DNA of 64,000 bases from Azoarcus sp. KH32C. GTDB taxonomy: Bacteria; Pseudomonadota; Gammaproteobacteria; Burkholderiales; Rhodocyclaceae. The stretch covers positions 3,348,001-3,412,000 of the forward strand of contig NC_020516.1 of the NCBI RefSeq assembly GCF_000349945.1. The letters are read 5' to 3'. Below the pieces are notes generated by a model that saw only the letters and a program-made list of their open reading frames with translations, did not search any database and was not told the DNA's origin. The translations under genes were made by a program, and so were the position numbers. Below are positions 42,430-51,393 of this stretch, one piece after another (position 1 is the first letter of the stretch; the number at the start of each line of letters is the position of its first letter).

Positions 42430-44028
42430 CTAGCGCAGCGCGGTGGGGTTCCAGCGCTGGACCGTGACCACCAGCTGGCCCTTTGCGTTGAGCTGACGAT
42501 CGCCGTCCGCGACGCTCGCCACGACCGAAAGGTTGCCGACATTGTTGAGGCCGCGGCGATTCGGGTTCGGGCCCGCGAAAGCCGGCAGGAACTGACCGTG
42601 CGGCTCGAGGTGGCCGGCGTACTTGAGATCCTCGTCGTGCTTCGCCCGCTCATCGAAAGGCTCGGCCGACCAAGTCGCAGGCACGCTGCCGAGACGGATA
42701 TCGTCCTCCGTGCCGGGTTTGCCGTCCGGCCCGTTGAGGAAGGCGACCGCGTCGAACTGCGCGGATACCGGAGGATTCGTGCCGCCGCCGAGTCGCGCAA
42801 TGCCGAACGCGGGCTCGACGCGCACCGAATCGATCTGCCGGTACACCGCGAGCGCCTGCCCCGAGTCGCGGCCACCGACGGCGACCTTGTGCACGCCCTG
42901 CGGCGCATCGGCCGCGACCTTCACACGCAGCTTCAGCGCGTCGGCCGACTTACCGAGCCATTCGACGACTTCGACGCCCGGCCCGAGATCGACCTTGGGA
43001 TCGAGCCCCGCGCCCGCGACCGTCACGGTCGCCGTCTCGCCCGCGCGCAGCATCTTCGGGCTGACCGAGACGACGGCATTCTTCGCCGCCTTGTCGGCCC
43101 GCACCGCCTCGAAGCTCGCGCCGATTTCCTCGGCATTCTTCAGGAACCAGCGGCCGGCGATCCGCGAACCGTCCTCGCTCATCGCAAACACCGAGCGCGT
43201 GTCCTCGTTGCCGAGCCGTGCCGAACCGCGCCACTCGTAACCGGTGTAGATCACCGCATCGCCGTGACCGCGCACGGTGTTGCCGGCGCCGAAGCGCAGC
43301 TCGTAGCGGACTTCGTACTTGTCCTTGCCCTTCGGCACGGCAGTCATCGTGCCCGTGTAGGCGCCCCAGCCCGGACGCTCACCGGCGACGACCCAGCGCC
43401 CGTCGGCCGGACGATGCTTCGTTCGCGCCCAGTCGCGCCACGCATCGGTGTTCTTCGGATACAGACCGGCAAGCTTGGACGGGAGCTGGTCGCGTGCGAT
43501 CTCCCACCAGTTGCGGTCACGCCCAAGGGCCGAATATTCGGCGCTCGGAAACTGCCCGAGGTGGGTGTGCATGAGCTTGAGCCATTCGCCTTCGTCACGC
43601 CGCTGCAGGGCGACACGGCCGAAGCTGTGGCAGCGCCCGCACATCTGTGCGAATTCTTCGCTCGGAGGCGTGTCCTGCATGTTCGGCCGGCGCTCCATCA
43701 GGAAGCGGAACGCGGCGCTCTCGGACGGCGCGAGCCCCTGGCGGTCGGCGAGGTACTTCACGACCGCACGCCGCTCGTCGGGCGTCAGGTCCACCTTGTG
43801 CCAGACGCCCATCCGCACGACCGTCATGTCCCAGCCTTCGGGCGACTTGCGGATCTCAGGGATGCGCGTCAGCTTGCCGGCCTCGAGGTGGCAGCTCGCG
43901 CATTTCTTGTCGATAACGTCGCGACCGGGATCATCGGCCGCGTGCGCGATCATCGCACCGCTCATGCCAATCGCCATTGCAAGGGCACGGACGATGGGCA
44001 AACGCTTGTTCTTGGTCTCAGCCTTCAC
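42430..44028 (-). CDS. qhpA: Quinohemoprotein amine dehydrogenase alpha subunit (diheme cytochrome c)
   Basis: The electron-transfer subunit, 532 residues, periplasmic. A Sec signal (about residues 8-30, ending MIAHA) is followed by two c-type heme motifs, CASCH at 43-47 and CGRCH at 130-134, then three beta-rich domains ending in a QLVVTVQRWNP strand. Electrons pass from the quinone cofactor to the hemes and on to a periplasmic acceptor such as azurin or cytochrome c. The start is the GTG at 44028, seven bases after GGAG; a GTG four codons earlier would overlap that site. Confidence 0.93.
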   Translation of the reverse strand: MKAETKNKRLPIVRALAMAIGMSGAMIAHAADDPGRDVIDKKCASCHLEAGKLTRIPEIRKSPEGWDMTVVRMGVWHKVDLTPDERRAVVKYLADRQGLAPSESAAFRFLMERRPNMQDTPPSEEFAQMCGRCHSFGRVALQRRDEGEWLKLMHTHLGQFPSAEYSALGRDRNWWEIARDQLPSKLAGLYPKNTDAWRDWARTKHRPADGRWVVAGERPGWGAYTGTMTAVPKGKDKYEVRYELRFGAGNTVRGHGDAVIYTGYEWRGSARLGNEDTRSVFAMSEDGSRIAGRWFLKNAEEIGASFEAVRADKAAKNAVVSVSPKMLRAGETATVTVAGAGLDPKVDLGPGVEVVEWLGKSADALKLRVKVAADAPQGVHKVAVGGRDSGQALAVYRQIDSVRVEPAFGIARLGGGTNPPVSAQFDAVAFLNGPDGKPGTEDDIRLGSVPATWSAEPFDERAKHDEDLKYAGHLEPHGQFLPAFAGPNPNRRGLNNVGNLSVVASVADGDRQLNAKGQLVVTVQRWNPTALR

Positions 44029-44089
44029 TTCTGTCTCCACTTTCCAGTTGCGCCGCCCCGTCGATTGCCACGAGGCGGCAGCAGGAGCC

Positions 44090-45592
44090 TCACAGCGCCA
44101 TGATCACGGACTTGGATTCGGTGTACAGATCAAGCACCGCGCGCCCCATCTCGCGACCGATGCCGGACTGCTTGAAGCCGCCGAAAGGCATCGCGTTGTC
44201 GAGAATGTTGTGGCAGTTCACCCACACGGTGCCGGCCTGAATCTTCGGGATCAGGCGATGCACGCGCGCGAGGTCGTTCGACCAGATGCTCGCGGCGAGG
44301 CCGTAGGGCGTGTCGTTCGCGCGGCGCGCAACCTCGTCGAGATCGTCGTAAGGCATGGCGACGACAACCGGCCCGAAGATCTCTTCGCGCACGACCTTCA
44401 TGTCGTCCGTCGTATCGACCAGCACCGTCGGCTTCACGAAGTAGCCCGCGCCCTCGCCCGCCGCGCCGCCGGTCGCCGCGCGCGCACCTTCCGCAAAGCC
44501 ACTCTCGATGTAGCCGAGCACACGCTTTTGCTGCGTGGCCGACACGAGCGGCCCGATCTGCGTCGTCGGGTCGATACCGGCACCGATCTTCATGCTCGAT
44601 GCGATGCCGGCCAGCCCTTCGACGACCTGCTCGAAGCGGCTCTTATGCACGAAGAGGCGCGAACCGGCCGTGCACACCTGGCCCTGGTTGAAGAAGATCG
44701 CCTGCGCCGCACCCGCGGCCGCCTGGCTGACGTCCGCGTCGTCGAGCACGATCACCGGGCTCTTGCCGCCCAGTTCCAGCGACACTCGCGTCATGTTGTC
44801 GAGTGCCGCCTTGCCAACGAGCTTGCCGATCTCGGTCGAGCCGGTGAAGGCGACCTTTTCGATACCCTTGTGCGACGCGAGCGCCGCTCCGGCCGTGTGG
44901 CCGAGGCCGGTGACGACGTTCAGCACGCCCGCCGGGTAGCCCGCCTCGAGCGCGAGCTCCGCGAAGCGCAGCGCGGAGAGCGGCGTCTCCTCGGCGGGCT
45001 TCAGCACCATCGTGCAGCCTGTCGCCAGCGCCGGCGCAACCTTCCACGCCGCCATCAGCAGCGGGAAGTTCCACGGGATGATCGCGCCGACGACGCCGAC
45101 CGGCTCGCGCCGCGTGAAGCCGAAGAACTCGCGGTCGCGGATGATCGGCACCGACACATCCATTGTCGAACCTTCGATCTTCGTCGCCCAGCCCGCCATG
45201 TAGCGCAGGAAATCGATCACCAGCGCGACGTCGACGTGACGCGCCATCGTCACCGGCTTGCCGTTGTCGAGCGACTCGATCTCGGCCAGTTCCTGCGCGT
45301 TCGCCTCGACGAGGTCGGCAAATTTCAGCAACAGGCGCTCGCGGTCGACCGGACGCATCTTCGCCCAGTCGCCGGACTCGAAGGCACGCCGTGCGGCCGC
45401 GACAGCGCGGTCGATATCGGCCGTCCCGCCCGCCGGCACCTCGGTGAATTTTTCGCCACAGGCCGGATCGATCACCGGCAGCGTCTCGCCGCTCGCCGCA
45501 TCGACCCATTCGCCACCGATCAGCATCCGCTGCTGCCGCTCCAGAAAACGACGCGTCCCTTCACCCAGCAGTTGTCCGTTGTAACGTTCCAT
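44090..45592 (-). CDS. Aldehyde dehydrogenase (phenylacetaldehyde dehydrogenase-like)
   Basis: A 500-residue NAD(P)-dependent aldehyde dehydrogenase, cytoplasmic. The catalytic Cys307 is in GQVCTAGSR and the general base Glu273 in LELGGKSP; the cofactor loop FTGSTEIGK is intact. It sits directly upstream of qhpA with a 61-base gap and would oxidise the aldehyde made from the amine. FeaB-type phenylacetaldehyde dehydrogenase is the closest guess; the true substrate depends on the amine used. Confidence 0.9.
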   Translation of the reverse strand: MERYNGQLLGEGTRRFLERQQRMLIGGEWVDAASGETLPVIDPACGEKFTEVPAGGTADIDRAVAAARRAFESGDWAKMRPVDRERLLLKFADLVEANAQELAEIESLDNGKPVTMARHVDVALVIDFLRYMAGWATKIEGSTMDVSVPIIRDREFFGFTRREPVGVVGAIIPWNFPLLMAAWKVAPALATGCTMVLKPAEETPLSALRFAELALEAGYPAGVLNVVTGLGHTAGAALASHKGIEKVAFTGSTEIGKLVGKAALDNMTRVSLELGGKSPVIVLDDADVSQAAAGAAQAIFFNQGQVCTAGSRLFVHKSRFEQVVEGLAGIASSMKIGAGIDPTTQIGPLVSATQQKRVLGYIESGFAEGARAATGGAAGEGAGYFVKPTVLVDTTDDMKVVREEIFGPVVVAMPYDDLDEVARRANDTPYGLAASIWSNDLARVHRLIPKIQAGTVWVNCHNILDNAMPFGGFKQSGIGREMGRAVLDLYTESKSVIMAL

Positions 45593-45638
45593 CAGTCTGT
45601 CTCCGTTGTCGGTTGGTCTTCGTTATTCGTGCGGCGGC

Positions 45639-46124
45639 TCATTCGCCCGCCCGCGCGCTGTCGCGCAATAGATCCACGCGCGCGACGGCCTCGGCGCGCG
45701 CCGCATCCGCAGCCTCGCTCGTCAGCTCCAGCTGTTCGGTGAGACGGTTGATCAGCCTGTCCTCGAGCCGTGCGAGGTCGCCATCGACGTAGGCCACTTC
45801 CCACAGCATCGCGAGCACCTCCTGGCGCTCTTCGGGATCGAAGCCCGAGCGCACCGCCTCGGCGAACTCCCAGTCGTCGAGCACCTCCGCGAAACGCTCC
45901 TCGGCCACCGCGACCAACTCCTGCGCCATCTGCTCCGGCAGATGGAAGTGCTCGCGCAATAGCCGGATCACCGCGGCGTGTTCCGCGTCGCTCGCGCGGT
46001 GATCGACGTACATCGCCTCCAGCAGCAGGGCCGCGACCGCGATCTGGCGCCGTTCGAACGGGCCGGTCTCGATCCCCTCCGCGTGCACTTCACCTGCCAG
46101 CAGCGCCACCAGTTTCTTCAGCAT
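45639..46124 (-). CDS. TerB-like protein inside the amine dehydrogenase operon
   Basis: A 161-residue helical, acidic protein that looks like the TerB/DjlA-type helical domain, with the repeated pattern MYVDHRASDAEHAAVIRLL and AYVDGDLARLEDRLINRL. No signal peptide. TerB-like proteins bind metal near membranes in stress systems; no other ter genes are here. GGGGAG precedes the start, and 16-base and 46-base gaps to its neighbours place it within the operon. Function unknown. Confidence 0.7.
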   Translation of the reverse strand: MLKKLVALLAGEVHAEGIETGPFERRQIAVAALLLEAMYVDHRASDAEHAAVIRLLREHFHLPEQMAQELVAVAEERFAEVLDDWEFAEAVRSGFDPEERQEVLAMLWEVAYVDGDLARLEDRLINRLTEQLELTSEAADAARAEAVARVDLLRDSARAGE

Positions 46125-46140
46125 GCGTCGGTCTCCCCGC

Positions 46141-47109
46141 TCAATGCGCGCCGTCCAGGCGCTCGACACCCAGTTGCCCGGCCACCACCGTTGCCCCCGC
46201 TGCGCTCGTCGCGATCGCCGCCAGGTTCTGCCGGTCCTGCCGGATCTCCAGCGCGAGCGGCGAACCGCTCTTGCCGCGCAACACCACCCCGCCCGCACCG
46301 ACGACCACCAATCCGCCATCGGCCAGCGCGACCGCCGAGGTCAGCGACTGCTCGGTCCCGGTCGCAAGCGGATGCCAGCTTTGCCCGCCGTCGCGGCTGA
46401 CGATCACCTTGCCGCTCATGCCTAGCAGCAAAATCTCGCCGTCCTTGCCTTCCAGTCCGCTCCACAGCGATCCGGAAACGCCCGTCGTAAGCTTCGTCCA
46501 GGTCTCCCCGCGGTCGGTCGAGCGGAAGGCGCCGCCGGACTCGGCCGCGATGAAGAGCTTCCCGTCCCGCGTGCCGAAGATCTGGTTAAGGTGCAGGTCG
46601 CCGTCGTGGCCGCTGCCGACCTTCATCGGCCGCCAGCTCTGACCGCCATCCGTCGTCAGCATCGCGGTACCGTAAGCGCCGGTGACGTAGCCGCGCTGCG
46701 CGTCACTGAAAAACACGGACAGCAGCACCGGATTGCCGTCGACCGCCCCCAGCGATTGCCAGTTAGCGCCACCGTCGCTGCTCGCGAGCACGATGCCCCC
46801 GTGACCGACCGCCCAGCCGTGCGTGTCATCGACGAAATACACCGCCGTCAGCAGCGTGCTCACCGGTACCGCCGCCTGCTTCCAGGTTTTGCCGTCGTCG
46901 GTCGAACGCACGACGGTGCCATAGTCGCCCACCGCCACCAGCGCATTGCCGGCACGCACGACGCCCGTCACGGGCACCTTAGCCGCGAGCCGCGCCGTCA
47001 TCGCCGGCGTCGGCTGGCGCGATGCCTCGCTCGTCGCCGCCATCGCCAGCACCGCGCCGCACATCACCGCACCGAGCAGCAGCGGACGCACGAATCCTTT
47101 TCTTTTCAT
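46141..47109 (-). CDS. YCF48/BNR-type beta-propeller protein, secreted
   Basis: A 322-residue protein with a Sec signal (KGFVRPLLLGAVMCGAVLAMA) and about six repeats of the YCF48/photosystem II assembly factor type (STDDGKTWKQAAVP, SSDGGANWQSLGAV, TTDGGQSWRPMKV, STDRGETWTKL, SRDGGQSWHPL). It probably folds as a propeller in the periplasm. Genes of this type accompany MMPL transporters and DUF1302/DUF1329 proteins elsewhere. GAGGAGAGG precedes the start; the MMPL gene stops 12 bases upstream. Confidence 0.85.
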   Translation of the reverse strand: MKRKGFVRPLLLGAVMCGAVLAMAATSEASRQPTPAMTARLAAKVPVTGVVRAGNALVAVGDYGTVVRSTDDGKTWKQAAVPVSTLLTAVYFVDDTHGWAVGHGGIVLASSDGGANWQSLGAVDGNPVLLSVFFSDAQRGYVTGAYGTAMLTTDGGQSWRPMKVGSGHDGDLHLNQIFGTRDGKLFIAAESGGAFRSTDRGETWTKLTTGVSGSLWSGLEGKDGEILLLGMSGKVIVSRDGGQSWHPLATGTEQSLTSAVALADGGLVVVGAGGVVLRGKSGSPLALEIRQDRQNLAAIATSAAGATVVAGQLGVERLDGAH

Positions 47110-47121
47110 CGCCCTCTCCTC

Positions 47122-49485
47122 TCAGTGCGCCATCAGCGGCACGCGGACCGGGCCGCGCCGCGGGATCAGCATGTCGATCGTGATCGCGAGCGCCGGCAGC
47201 AGCGTGATCGCCATGATCATGTTCACCATGAACATGAAGGTCAGCAGCATCCCCATGTCGGCCTGGAACTTCAGCGCCGAGAACGACCAGGTCGCCACCC
47301 CCACCGACAGCGTCACCGCAGTGAAGACGGTCGCCACGCCGATCTCGCGCAGCGCCTGCTTGAAGGCGGTCACGATGTCCTCGCCGTGCGCGAGGTGCAT
47401 TTGCAGCCGGTTGTAGATGTAGAAGGCGTAATCGACGCCGATCCCGACCGCCAGCACCATCACCGGCAGCGTCGCGACCGTCAGGCCGATGTCGAGCGAC
47501 TTCATGAACCAGTAGCCGAGGAAGGTCGCCAGCGTCAGCGGCAGGCAGCACGCGACCATCGCGCGCCAGTCGCGATACACCGCGAACACCAGCACGAGGA
47601 TCGTGGCGTACACATAGAGCATCATCGGCAGCTCCGAATGCTCGACCACCTCGTTGGTCGCCGCCTGCACGCCCGCGTTGCCGCTCGCAAGCCGCACCGT
47701 GACGCCCTCGAAAGGCTGGGTCTCGCGGAAGTGCTTCACCGCGGCGACGACTTCCTTGATCGTCGAAGCCTTGTGGTCGGCGAGATAGAGGTTCACCGGC
47801 AGCACCGTGCAGTCCGCGTTGAAGAGCCGCATCCCTTCCGGCACCTGGCGCACCGCTTCGCCCAGCGTCAGCTCCTCCGCGGGCAGCGCCGCCCACTTCG
47901 GATTGCCTTCATTGACGCCCGACGCGGCAAGCTTGGTCATGCTCGGCAGCGACTGCGCCGACAGCACGCCCGGCACGTTCGCGAGATACCAGGTCAGCCG
48001 ATCGACGTGCGTCATGATGTCGTGGCGATAGCAGCCGTCGGCCGGCGACTCGACCACCACCGTCAGCATGTCCAGCCCCAGCGCGTAACGCGCGACCACC
48101 GCCTCGACGTCCTGGTTGTAGCGAGAATCGTTGTGCAGCTCCGGCGCCCCCGGCAGCACGTGGCCGACATGGCGTCCCTGGCTCTGCCACACTGCGACCG
48201 CCAACAGCACGAAGCACAGGATCGTGCCGATCGCCGCGTTGCGCGGGCTCGCCACATGCACGCCCAAGGACGCCATCATGCGATTGCGCAACGCCTCGAC
48301 CTTGCTCGCGCGCTCGACGAAGCGGTCGTCGAAGCGGAAGTAGCTCGCCATCACCGGCAGCATGATCAGGTTCGTCACGATCTTGTACGCGACACCAACC
48401 GAAGCCGTGATCGCCAGCTCGCGGATCATCGGGATCGGCACCAGCACCAGCGTCGCGAAGCCGACGAAGGCCGTGATCAGCGCGAGCGTTCCCGGCACCA
48501 GCAGGCCGGTGAAGCTGCGGCTCGCGGCCGTATAGCCGTCGGCGCCGTTGATCACTTCCTTGGCGATGTAATTGACCTGCTGGATGCCATGCGACACCCC
48601 GATCGCGAACACCAGGAAAGGCACCAGGATCGCGAGCGGATCCAGCCCGAAGCCCAGCAGCGTGATCGTGCCGAACTGCCACACGACGGACACCAGCGAG
48701 CACGACAACGGCAGCAGCGTCAGCACGATCGAGCGGGTGTACCAGTACACCGCGCCGGCGGTCAGCACGAAGGCGAGCGCGAAGAACTCGATCACGCTCG
48801 TCGCGCCTTCCGAGATGTCGCCCATCTGCTTCGCGAAGCCGATGATGCGCACGCGCGTGTCGGCGTCGCTGAATGCGCCGCGGATCTCGCGCTCGAGGCG
48901 CTGGCTGAACTCCGAGTAATCCAGCCGCTCGCCCGTCTGAGGATCGGGGTCCGCCAGCTCTGCGACCACCATCGCCGACGACGAATCGTTCGCGACGAGG
49001 CTGCCGATGAAGCCGCCGACGATCGTGCGCTCGCGGATCGCCGTGATGTTCTCCGGCGTCAGCGCCTTCACCGTCACGTCGCCGCCGATCACGTCCTCGG
49101 CCTTCATGCCTTCCTCGGTGATCTGTACGGCCCGCGTGTTCGGCGTCCACAGGGACGTCACCGTCCGGCGGTCGACGCCCTTCATGAAGAACAGCGCCTG
49201 CGTGACGTCATACAGCTTCGTCAGCGCCTTCTCGTTCCAGATGTCGCCGTTCTTCGCCTCGACCGTGACGATGATGCGGTTCGCGCCGAACAGCACCTCG
49301 CGGTACTGGTTGAAGGTCTGGACGTACTCGTGGTTCTGCGGCAATTGTTTGTCGAAGCCCGCACTCATGTGCAGGCGTGAGGCGAACACCGCCATCACGG
49401 CAGTGAAGCCCAGCAACGCGAGCAGGATCAGCAAGCGATGCCGGAAGCAGACCCGCTGCAGGGTCAGCACCAGTTTCTCGATCAT
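47122..49485 (-). CDS. MMPL/RND-family transporter
   Basis: A 787-residue inner-membrane protein with two halves, each of one helix, a large periplasmic loop and five further helices, the layout of MMPL and hopanoid/lipid RND exporters. Conserved polar residues appear in LAVGIGVDYAFYIYNRL and in FAIGVSHGIQQVNYIAKE. It likely moves a hydrophobic compound together with the neighbouring outer-membrane and periplasmic proteins. The direction of transport and substrate are unknown. Confidence 0.9.
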   Translation of the reverse strand: MIEKLVLTLQRVCFRHRLLILLALLGFTAVMAVFASRLHMSAGFDKQLPQNHEYVQTFNQYREVLFGANRIIVTVEAKNGDIWNEKALTKLYDVTQALFFMKGVDRRTVTSLWTPNTRAVQITEEGMKAEDVIGGDVTVKALTPENITAIRERTIVGGFIGSLVANDSSSAMVVAELADPDPQTGERLDYSEFSQRLEREIRGAFSDADTRVRIIGFAKQMGDISEGATSVIEFFALAFVLTAGAVYWYTRSIVLTLLPLSCSLVSVVWQFGTITLLGFGLDPLAILVPFLVFAIGVSHGIQQVNYIAKEVINGADGYTAASRSFTGLLVPGTLALITAFVGFATLVLVPIPMIRELAITASVGVAYKIVTNLIMLPVMASYFRFDDRFVERASKVEALRNRMMASLGVHVASPRNAAIGTILCFVLLAVAVWQSQGRHVGHVLPGAPELHNDSRYNQDVEAVVARYALGLDMLTVVVESPADGCYRHDIMTHVDRLTWYLANVPGVLSAQSLPSMTKLAASGVNEGNPKWAALPAEELTLGEAVRQVPEGMRLFNADCTVLPVNLYLADHKASTIKEVVAAVKHFRETQPFEGVTVRLASGNAGVQAATNEVVEHSELPMMLYVYATILVLVFAVYRDWRAMVACCLPLTLATFLGYWFMKSLDIGLTVATLPVMVLAVGIGVDYAFYIYNRLQMHLAHGEDIVTAFKQALREIGVATVFTAVTLSVGVATWSFSALKFQADMGMLLTFMFMVNMIMAITLLPALAITIDMLIPRRGPVRVPLMAH

Positions 49486-49501
49486 GTTGGGTATCCGGTT
49501 G

Positions 49502-49539
49502 GCCGGCCGCCGCGCGAGCGCACTCCCGCCGCGGCCGGC
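49502..49539 (-). repeat. GC hairpin between DUF1302 and MMPL genes
   Basis: GCCGGCCGC (49502-49510) and GCGGCCGGC (49531-49539) form a 9-base stem with a 20-base loop in the 73-base gap. No T-run lies on the transcribed side; mRNA processing or stabilisation is possible. Confidence 0.5.
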
Positions 49540-49558
49540 GTTCTTCTCTCTGGGCGAA

Positions 49559-51367
49559 TCAGAACGAATAGGAGATGCTGGCCGACAGGAAGTCCCGGTC
49601 GCGCATCAGGTTGTTGCGCCCGCCGCCTTCGAAGGTGACCCACTGGATCGCACCCTTCCACGCATCGTGGTAGTTCGCGAACAGCGACAGCGTCAGCGCC
49701 TTGCGCCCCTCGACGAAGGGCAGCGCGTTCGGCGTCGTGCCGTGCACGTCGTGGTACCAGTCGATCTGCGGCGTCAGCGTGACCCCCGAACCCCACACGT
49801 TCGGGTAGTTCAGCGCGGCCTCGACGACGTAGCCCCACGACGTCTTGTCCGGCAGCGAGTAGTCGGGCAGGAAGTACGGCGTGCGGCCGCTGCGGTCGAG
49901 CCCCGGATAGTGCGCGACCGCCGCTTCCGCAAGGATGAAGCCGTCGCTCGCCCCCGCCGCCTTCGCGATGCCGCCGAGCGGATCGTTATGCGAGAAGGTG
50001 TAGAAGCCCGTCAGGTGGAACTGATACTTCTCCTCCTCGACGAAGCCCGGGTTGCTGCCGTGCTCATACACGCTGTACTTGTTTGACGGCCCGCCGAAGA
50101 TGTTGCCGAAGGGCACCGTCGGGTCGATGCCGACGCTGTCCTTCGGCCGGTACGATAGCTCCGCCCCCACCGCGATGTTGGCGATCTTGGTGTTCGCCGA
50201 AATCGCGTACAGGTCCTTGTCCTCACCGTACGCGAGGAAGTAGCCCGTGACCGCCCCCGAGGTGTTGCCGGTGAAGCCCAGGAAGGGCAGCTTGTCGTGG
50301 TAGCGTTGGTAGGTGAAGGCGAACTCGGTATCGATCGGCTCGGCGGTATAACGGAAGTTCACGCCGTACTGGCCGCCGTGCTTCGGCTTGTTCACCCCAC
50401 GGAACGGAATCGCCAACCCCGCAGCGACCGAGTCGGAATCCGACAGCCCCGAATTGTCGCCGCAGCGCCCGTTCGGCAGCCCCGCGCAGGCGCCCGGTCC
50501 GAAGAAGTCCTCGGCGATGCTGGTCGGCACGTAGGCCACGCGCCGTCCCTTGCCCAGCACGTCCGCAGTCGAGAAGAAAGTCCCCGACGGGTCGAACTTG
50601 AAGCCGTTCCACGCGAACTGGTAGTAGGCCTCCATGCCGAGGTTCTCGGTCAAGCCCAGCGAGCCCGACAGCATCGGCGCGGGCACGAAGATCTCCTTCA
50701 ACTGCGTACCCGGCACGTGGAACTTCTGTAAGTCGATGGCGTTGATCTGGTTCACGCCGCCGATGATGAAGATGTCCTCGCCCCACGAGATCACCTGGTT
50801 GCCGAGCTTCACCTTGCCGCGCTGATCACCGACGGAGAATTCCTTCGCGATCCACAGATCCAGCATCGTCACGTCGCCCGACGCCTCGTTCGCGACCGAA
50901 GTGCGCCGCGTGTCGTCGGACTTCGTATCGGCAAACCAGTTGAAGCGCGCCAGCGCGCTCCAGCCGCCCGGATACTTCAGCGACAGGTCGTGCGTGCCCT
51001 TCAGCACGGCCGACACGATGTCGCCCTTCTTGTAGTTCAGGTCGCCATCATCGAAGTTCGTGAAGTTGAAGTCGGCGTTGGCGTAGCCCGTCCCGTTCGC
51101 GAGGTTGTAGGTCTTCGAGAGCTCGTTGTTGGTGCCGTTGTTGCAGCCGCCGCTGTCGTTGCCGATGATCTTGCAGTCACGCGACTGCAGGCGGCTCACC
51201 ACGCCGTACGAGATCGTGCTGTCGAAGCTGCCCGACAACCCGTCCTCCGAACCGAAACGTACGGCCTGGCTGGCCGGGGACCACAACGCCGCGGCGATCG
51301 CCAGCGACAGCGTGGTCGGAGCAAGGGCGAGCGCGCCCCGACGATGCGAAATCGTCCTGGTCTTCAT
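49559..51367 (-). CDS. DUF1302 outer-membrane protein
   Basis: A 602-residue secreted protein with a signal peptide ending near WSPASQA and many alternating beta strands finishing in the outer-membrane-type C-terminus SASISYSF with a terminal Phe. This predicts a beta-barrel pore. A pair of cysteines in the N-terminal part (DCKIIGNDSGGC) and another in a loop may be disulfides. DUF1302 proteins travel with DUF1329 and MMPL genes. GGAG precedes the start. Confidence 0.88.
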   Translation of the reverse strand: MKTRTISHRRGALALAPTTLSLAIAAALWSPASQAVRFGSEDGLSGSFDSTISYGVVSRLQSRDCKIIGNDSGGCNNGTNNELSKTYNLANGTGYANADFNFTNFDDGDLNYKKGDIVSAVLKGTHDLSLKYPGGWSALARFNWFADTKSDDTRRTSVANEASGDVTMLDLWIAKEFSVGDQRGKVKLGNQVISWGEDIFIIGGVNQINAIDLQKFHVPGTQLKEIFVPAPMLSGSLGLTENLGMEAYYQFAWNGFKFDPSGTFFSTADVLGKGRRVAYVPTSIAEDFFGPGACAGLPNGRCGDNSGLSDSDSVAAGLAIPFRGVNKPKHGGQYGVNFRYTAEPIDTEFAFTYQRYHDKLPFLGFTGNTSGAVTGYFLAYGEDKDLYAISANTKIANIAVGAELSYRPKDSVGIDPTVPFGNIFGGPSNKYSVYEHGSNPGFVEEEKYQFHLTGFYTFSHNDPLGGIAKAAGASDGFILAEAAVAHYPGLDRSGRTPYFLPDYSLPDKTSWGYVVEAALNYPNVWGSGVTLTPQIDWYHDVHGTTPNALPFVEGRKALTLSLFANYHDAWKGAIQWVTFEGGGRNNLMRDRDFLSASISYSF

Positions 51368-51393
51368 GGGGAAGTCTCCTGGTGGCTAGGGGG

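Noticed and set aside
45639..46319. A 226-residue version of the TerB-like protein
   Set aside because: The added N-terminal part is Arg/Trp-rich shadow sequence within the YCF48-like gene; GGGGAG before the ATG at 46124 fixes the shorter form.
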